Below are positions 57,271 to 64,000 of a stretch of DNA of 64,000 nt, piece after piece. The position numbers were made by a program, and so were the translations under genes. The number at the start of each line of letters is the position of its first letter. Position 1 is the first letter of the stretch. The notes below the pieces were generated by a model. That model did no database searches, had not been told where the DNA came from, and worked only from the letters and a program-made list of their open reading frames with translations. The DNA is from Psococerastis gibbosa (lineage: Eukaryota > Arthropoda > Insecta > Psocodea > Psocidae): NCBI GenBank assembly GCA_963971405.1, contig OZ020487.1:31233371-31297370 (forward strand). The letters run 5' to 3'.

Positions 57271-58299
57271 GTAGCAATCAGGTCTAATGTTACAGACAGT
57301 TCAAAAACTTCGTGTTAACAGCTCAAAACTGGATGCAGGACTCTTAAGACATCACAAAATGTAAGATGGATAGTTGTTGCAATATATTATACTACCGCCA
57401 AAGTGATCAGTCTTTTAGTTTAGGCGAGAAAAAATCATGAAGTATATTATTTTCAGTGTGGACACACATTTTGAGCCCACTTTCCAACTTTAAAAATGCC
57501 CCAAATACTTAAAAAATGGTTATTTTACACAAATGTATATTAATTTTTTTAGTTTAAGAGTATGGTAACAAAGTCTGACCAATCTCATTCCCGCAACCAA
57601 CTACAAAGCGCCACTAGATAGTCTAATATACACTGGACAGGAGATTGTCAAAGTTTTTGATAATGACTCATACATACAATCAGATATCATACGATACCTA
57701 CAGACCACAGAATATAGGCTATATCACTAGTAGTGAACTCGGTATCATTGAGAAAGGCAAGCAATACATTTTTTGGGCTTCATCAACTTACACCCAATGC
57801 GTTTTTAAGCGGAAAAATTTGGAAGCCAAAGCATGTATCAATCTGTTATCAATCAACGCAATAAATATACTGTATATAAACGTATGAAATCATTAAGTTG
57901 TGTAGAATAACACAATTGGAGTGTAGGGAAACGTGAATACTGCTTACTCATATGCGTGCCTGATGTGCATTTTTACTTTTTAGACCATATTTGTGGCATA
58001 TCCGCCAAGACTAAATTAAGGTGTAGTAATTAAGCCAGGTTTCCCCCGGGTATGAATGAACAACTCATAGCCCAAGCAGTCAATACCTACCACATCTAAC
58101 GGTGATGTATCGCTCGAGAGGAGAGGGAAATTTTGGCAGGGGGTCATAGATGATAGGCTACCTTCAATACCCCAGTCCTGCCTATAAATCTAGTGTGTGA
58201 AATTTTGATTCAATACTAACCTTCACAGTTGTCGTGAGTAGGTCTCTTATAGTTTGGAATGGCGTCCATGTATCAGTAGGCGAGCAAGCATCAGTAGGA
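57271..58299. other. Unassigned non-coding stretch
   Basis: AT-rich with one 80-codon plus frame (57645-57887) lacking any recognised motif. Nothing else can be supported. Confidence 0.3.
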
Positions 58300-59960
58300 G
58301 ATTACAGCAATCCAGCAAACTGCCGTAGAAGACATCACACACAGGTATAGTTAACAGTTAAACATGGGGGAGGAGGGCACCATCTTAGCAGTCAATATCG
58401 ATTAAACAGGGGTTGTTCTTTCCATCACCATCTTGCCTTCACTATACACCACACAGAGCACAGTCCAGCATACTGCCGTAGAAGACGTCACACACAGATA
58501 TAGTTAACAGTTAAACATGGGGGAGGGGGGCACCATCTTAGCAGTCAATATCGATTAAACAGGGGTTTTTCTTGCCACCACCATCTTGCCTTAAGATGAA
58601 CACAGCAATCCAGCAAACTGCCGCTGACGACGTAACACACAGGTATAGTTAACAAGGAAACATTTAAAACATGGAGACGGAGGCGCCATCCTAGCAGTCA
58701 ATATCGATTGAACAGGGGTTGTTCCTGCCATCACTATCTTGTCAGCACAATACAACGCACGGGGGCGGCGCTTCAGTCCATCGTATACAGGCGTCTTACC
58801 GACCCCCGGCGTGCATTTATCAGTAGGCCACCGTAAGCTGAACACAACAGTCCAACAAACTGTCGCTGACGACGTAACACACGGGTATAGTTAACAGGGT
58901 AACATTTCAAACATGGGGGAGGGGGCACCATCATAGCAGTCAATATCGAATAAACAGGGGTTGTTCCTGCCATCACTATCTTGTCAGCACAATACAACGC
59001 ACGGGGGCTGCGCTTCAGTCCATCGTATACAGGCGTCTTACCGACCCCCGGCGTGCATTTATCAGTAGGCCACCCTAAGGTGAACACAACAGTCCAACAA
59101 ACTGCCACTGACGACGTAACACACAGGTATAGATAACAGGGTAACATTTCAAACATGGGGAGGGGGGCACCATCTTAGCAGTCAATATCGATTAAACAGG
59201 GTTTGTTCTTGCCATCACCATCTTGCCTTGACTATACAGCGCACAGTGCGCAGAGCACAGTCCAGCAAATTGCCGTAGAAGACGTCACACACAGGTATAG
59301 TTAACAGTTAAACACGGGGGAGGGGGGCACCTTCTTAGCAGTCAATATCAATTAAACTGGGGTTGCGTTCCTGCCATCACTATCTTGTCAGCACAATACA
59401 CCGCACGGGGGCTGCGCTTCAGTCCATCGTACACAGGCGCCTTACCAACCCCCGGCGTGCATTTATCAGTAGGCCACCGTAAGGTGAACACAGCAGTCCA
59501 GCAATCTGCCGCTGACGACGTAACACACATGTAATGTTACCAGGTTAACATTTCAAACATAGGGGAGGGGGGTACCATCTTAGCAGCCAATATCAATTAT
59601 AAACAGGGCTTGTTCTTGCCATCACCATCTTGCCATCACTAGTATAGTTAACAGGGTATCATTTCAGCCATGGGGAAGGGGGGCACCGTCTTTGCAGTCA
59701 ATATCAATTAAACAGGGGTTGTTCTTGCCATCACTATACACCGCACAGTGCACAGAGCACAGTCCAGCAAACTGCCTCACAAAACGTATGACACAGGTAG
59801 TCAACAGGGTAGCATGGTGACGGTTGCTATCCCCCGGCGTTCATATTTTACTCGTATCAATATGTTACCATAAGGAGAGCACAGCCCAGCACACTTCTGC
59901 AGACACAGTTACTGGCCAAGGTGGCATGGTGGCGGTTTAAAACATGGGGGAGGGGGGGGG
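58300..59960. repeat. Minisatellite with two unit lengths
   Basis: Eight or more units begin near CAGCAAACTGCCG (58314, 58466, 58612, 58853, 59096, 59263, 59501, 59768). Short units (about 150 bases) run through TTAACAGTTAAACATGGGGG and GCAGTCAATATCGATTAAAC. Long units (about 240 bases) add a segment with GGGGGCTGCGCTTCAGTCCA and GTGCATTTATCAGTAGGCC. The minus-strand frames it creates (for example 59156-58773) simply repeat a peptide and are not genes. Confidence 0.85.
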
Positions 59961-60435
59961 GAATAAAAACAAACCGCGTTTCCGAATGCCATAATAATAA
60001 TGATAATTATAATAATTTTGATTTACATGATTTACAATTATAATAACAATAATAATCATAATGTCGTAATTACGGGTATAAGCTAAGTTGAATATTAATT
60101 ATCGGCAATTTAAGTAGCAAGTAGGCAATTAGTTAGTGTTGATAGTCCTTGGCAAAAATGCCAAAAAATGTTGAAATTTGAAGGAAATGTTTGGAACACA
60201 ATATTTGGTTTCATTACTTTGTTTGGACTGTCGCGTTAGTTTTGAAACTATAGATATTACAGACCCTTATATACAGTATGTGCACAAACATGTCAAAACA
60301 GCGTATTTTTTCCATTAAAACAATTGGTCTAGCTAGATTTTTAACTAAGTGTGAGGAGCTTGACTGACAACTAGCTACTAAAAATCAGATTACACACTCA
60401 AAACTGGAATTGCTTTAAAATTTGAAGTGATCTAT

Positions 60436-61440
60436 ACAGCCATTTTACCGGCATTTATTTTTATTCTGTACCCTATCGCTATTGGCTATTGGCTATTATG
60501 CTTACCCTATGGCTATTAATGCACTCATTAATGGAATGAAAGGCTCTCTAAAACTGGTACCTCCCAAAATTGCCAAAGGAAATAAGTGGCAAATTTATAT
60601 TCAATTATTGGTACATAAATTAGAAACACTAGTACAATTGCATACAATATGTACGGAACTCTTAGCGATTTTTGCTATTTATTTGTTAGTTTTGTGACAA
60701 AATGAATAAGGCGATTGTTGAACAGATAGAGTTACCGTAATTTGGTTCAAATATATGTGTTACTATAGATGCACATTCACAATGTTGGTAAAAAATGGTT
60801 ACACCTATAAGTTAAGTGAGTTGAGATAATGCATTTCAGGGTTGGTTAAACGGAGTTTAATTGTTAACACGACCGGCGATCGATTATTGAATAGAAAGTC
60901 TATTATGTAATTTAACGCTCTACAACAATATGGCCAGCATTTATTCTTATTCTGTACATTTTTGTTGACTGGATAATATAGCGCAAATTTTTACTTGTCT
61001 TATTAATGTACAATTTATTAATGGAATGAAAGGCCCCTGCCAAACGCCCCTCATGGTGGTACCCATCCAATTAATACAGCTCTCTAAAATTGGTACCTCC
61101 CATAATTACCAAAGCAAATTAGTGGCAAATGTGTTGTAGACTATATTAAATATATTGGTATAGTAATTTCAGACACTAGTATGGTTACATACAATATGTA
61201 CAGAACTCTTAAGAGATTTCTTGCAATTGGTTTTATGGCGATGAATAAGGGGATTGTTAAACAAATAGAGTTCAATCAGGACTTTGGTTCAATTACTTGC
61301 GTTACTGGGGCGAAAGCATGCGTATATTCATAATGATGGTATTAAATGGTTATATCCCTAGATGATAAGATAATGAATTTCAGGGTTGGTTATCAAAGGG
61401 AGTTAAACTCTTATAACTGCGCTGTGGTCGATCGTTGAAA
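60436..61440 (+). repeat. Direct tandem duplication of about 0.5 kb
   Basis: Segments 60436-60890 and 60925-61440 share TTAATGGAATGAAAGGC, CATACAATATGTAC(G/A)GAACT, TGAATAAGG(C/G)GATTGTT and TTTCAGGGTTGGTTA in the same order. Divergence is moderate and indels are frequent. No coding frame is shared. Confidence 0.75.
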
Positions 61441-61451
61441 GGAATGACAGC

Positions 61452-61612
61452 GGCGTAGCCAATGAGGGGGGGGGGGGGAGGTCAGCGGGGTCTGTCCGGA
61501 CACCTTAAAATTTAGCAAAACAGAAAAATTTTCCGATATTTATTCAAAAAAAAAATCCCCGGGGAGACACCGGTCCCCCTGTTTCCAGTTTTGTAAATTG
61601 TTATGGTGAGCA
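61452..61612 (-). mobile_element. End fragment of the CAGTGGCGTAGCC hAT-like family
   Basis: CGGCGTAGCCAATG with a poly-G run, then AAAATTTAGCAAAACAGAAA and GGGGAGACACCGGTCCCCCT, is the reverse of the right end of 29635-31050 (about 30915-31048). Only about 150 bases remain. Confidence 0.65.
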
Positions 61613-63695
61613 GATTATCATGTACTGTAACTCTTTATGATTTCATAGCGTACAGTGACTGTATGTAGGTACAGTATATTTTTGTACTTAGTCTACTGTA
61701 TATTGCACCTATGAGAAATGTTCATATATGCATAGCCTTTTTTATTAAATTATTGATAATATTGCCAATGCATCTCAGTTATGAGCAACGCTGAAGTTGA
61801 GAGTATATATAGTGTCCTTGTTATTTTTACACATTAGCAGTAAATCAGCGCATTTCTTTTTTAATAGGCTATGTTAACTTATTTTTAATTATGCAATTTT
61901 TTCACATTTTTTTGAGTACGGTATGGAATTTGATATGGATAAGGGGGCCCACCTTGGGAAATCCTTGGGGCCTTCTAGGGCATTTTTATTGTTCTAGCTT
62001 ACATTGTAACCGCTAGTCCACTAGGCAACAAATCTACCAATTTAGAAAGTTTGAACAAAATTGTAATTTGAACGCGCTTAGGCCTATATTATAATTACTT
62101 GGGAGAAGTAATGGGGATACCAGTTTAGTAAGGATATTCTGTCATCATTGAATACACGTCTTTTAAAGATAATAAATGCTGACTGCTGTTTCGAACGACA
62201 GCAGTAGAAGATATATAAGCACGTTGTGTCACAATTTTAAAAATTGTGCTTACTGCTTCCTGATCGCGGCGGGATAATAAGTCTACTAGTGCTGAGCTCA
62301 TAACCCATTAGTTCCAAGCAGGTACTAGGCTTGCAATGTTTATACTATGGTAATAGAAATGTTGTAGTTTAACACTTTAGCTACAACCATCAGTCATTAT
62401 TATATTGACCTAAGTCAGTGTTTTTTTGAGTTGTAGTTTTTCCATCGTTTCACTGTGAGTCCGGCCATTCAACTCACTATTACCATTCCCTGGCAGAACC
62501 AGATTTTTATTTTGGGGAGGTTACCCCGCAAAATTCAGCCTCAGGGGGAGGCCTACACTGAGAATAAGAACAAGACGGTATCAAGTACCGTAACTGGTTT
62601 AGTTTTTCTGAACAATTCTGGATGGTAGCCTACTTACAGAACGAAATAAACCATTTATAGAATTATTACAATAATACTTTTCATATTTCAAGTTGTCATT
62701 TTGGCGCCTATTTAAAAATTTGGACTAAATTGACCGGACTATGTTATAAATATTAGAGACATCATGTTTCGATTAGGTTTTTTGCAATTTTTAAGATAAT
62801 TTTGCACAGTAGCGTGTATTGTTCTTTAGCCTATACCATCGGAAAGTAGAGATTCCAACAAACAAAAGGTCCACCTAATGTTTTTAAAAAATTGACATTT
62901 GGACTTTTTTCGATTTTTCGATGGAAAATTTGGGTGCTTTTTCCATATATAGTCGTAGGGCCTATATAGTATTTTTTTTTTGTGAAGTTAGTTAGTTAGT
63001 GTGAAGTTAAAAATATAAAACCAAACCCCTGGTTTTAGGCATTTTTCTCATAAAATTTATGTGGTATGTGAAAAAAGGGTAATCACCAAAGTTGTACATC
63101 TTATTATCTACTTTTTTGCTATTTGTAGTTTTTCCATAGCTAGGACTTGTAGTTTTGTCAGAAATGAAGATGCACCGTATTTCACCCTTAAAATCAACCC
63201 CTACCTGCCTCCCGAACTCAGATCGCCCGTAATTTATTTTTCTTTTAATGTCTGTCATATTATCTTCCATTTCCAATGGGTTTCATTCTACTATAATTTA
63301 ATGTTTTTTTCACCATTTTTCAGGGGTTCTACCCTGGGCTATTATGCCAAGATGTATTGAAGTATATTGTACGTGAAGATCTACTGTATTTAAATGTCAA
63401 AGTGTCCGCCACCGCGAGGGCTTTTTTAGCTCTGTATTTGAACTGTACGAATTTAGCTATAGTATAGGGCTTTTCAGTTTCATTCAAGTACGATATAGCT
63501 ACGTTGTGTTGCATTCTTTTAAGGAGCCAAAAATGAAGTGGCAGCCAAAGTGTTGAACTAAAACTTATGCAAGCAGTTTCTTAGCCCTGGATTTTTCATG
63601 CCCTGTTGTCGCGATTGTAACCAACCAGTAATTATATTAACGCATATATTATAGACCAGTACCCATAGCAGATGTCAATGAAACCATGGCCCAAA
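61613..63695. other. Long AT-rich interval without recognised genes
   Basis: Only short overlapping frames on both strands. A GGCAGAACCAG ... GGGGAGGTTACCCC patch (62492-62530) looks like a trace of another G-rich element. The opposite frames at 63007-63360 overlap and have no motif. Confidence 0.3.
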
Positions 63696-64000
63696 CAGTG
63701 GCGTAGCCAAGTGGGGGGGGGGGGGACTTTTGTTGGTCTGTTGCAAATAAATGATTTTGCTGGGTTCTTATGGGTCTATTATTCAAAGTGCAGCTTGATT
63801 GTAATTCTCCTCAATATATACAGTATAGAACACATTATTTCAATTCTTAGGAGCAGTGCGGTAACCGTTTTTTTTTTTGGAGGGGGGGCCTTTGCACTTG
63901 ACAGAGAATTGGGCCCCCTTTAATTTCCTGCGATTTACTTTTTAATTTTCCTTTCTACAGGGGCCCCTATTGCCCGGGGGCCCCTATGCCTTCCTATGCC
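63696..64000 (+). mobile_element. CAGTGGCGTAGCC hAT-like element, left end, runs out of window
   Basis: CAGTGGCGTAGCCAAG followed by a poly-G run is the same terminus as at 29635. The interior differs (no typical minisatellite units; GGGGCCCCTATTGCCCGGGG near the edge). The right end lies outside the window. Confidence 0.65.

Noticed and set aside
57645-57887. 80-codon plus frame
   Set aside because: No motif, no plausible ATG context and no splice sites.
58591-59530. Minus-strand frames of 60-127 codons
   Set aside because: The peptides repeat with the minisatellite period and simply reflect the tandem unit.

Overview
The window looks like repeat-dense nuclear DNA of an invertebrate animal, probably an arthropod and perhaps a crustacean. 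The arguments are an env-bearing Ty3/gypsy element, jockey-like and RNase H-bearing non-LTR remnants, a Tc1 element, several hAT-like families, CYP4-like P450 exons with ordinary GT-AG splice sites and possible arthropod-type chemoreceptor relics. There are no operons, no bacterial signals and no recognisable rRNA or free-standing tRNA gene. Species-level placement is not possible from sequence alone. I found no gene that is clearly intact apart from the retroelement pol frame, which is cut by the window edge.

Layout. 1-5989: 3' part of a Ty3/gypsy element (long pol frame, broken env-like region, splice acceptor, probable 3' LTR). 5990-7550: short inverted-repeat elements. About 8000-27640: three related segmental-duplication units (A 8010-14560, B 14600-22580, C 24520-27640). 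A and B are close and C is much older. They differ by discrete transposon insertions and carry weak chemoreceptor-like exon relics on the minus strand. 27640-38390: a nest of transposable elements, including a hAT-like element with a near-perfect 8-base target duplication, a G/C-rich minisatellite invaded by a 5'-truncated non-LTR element, and a 2.7 kb element with GGGGGCAAAGTCGATCAC ends.

38395-50900: a tandem array of about nine units of roughly 1.2-1.3 kb. Each unit is built around two minus-strand exon relics that resemble the N-terminal part of a CYP4-family cytochrome P450, with conserved splice sites. Most units share a disabling frameshift, so a pseudogene fragment appears to have been amplified. 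The array is itself interrupted by a 1.4 kb inverted-repeat element, a hairpin MITE and a non-LTR remnant.

51119-55363: a three-level nest (an ATATCGCTC-ended element, containing a repeat, containing a Tc1-like transposon). 55900-64000: a zone rich in an ATGAGTGCAACG motif, a minisatellite with two unit lengths, a 0.5 kb tandem duplication, and the start of another CAGTGGCGTAGCC hAT-like element at the right edge.

The most interesting material is the P450 exon array and the set of insertions whose 'empty' sites can be read in paralogous copies inside the same window. All homology statements are from reading the sequence; no search was run.
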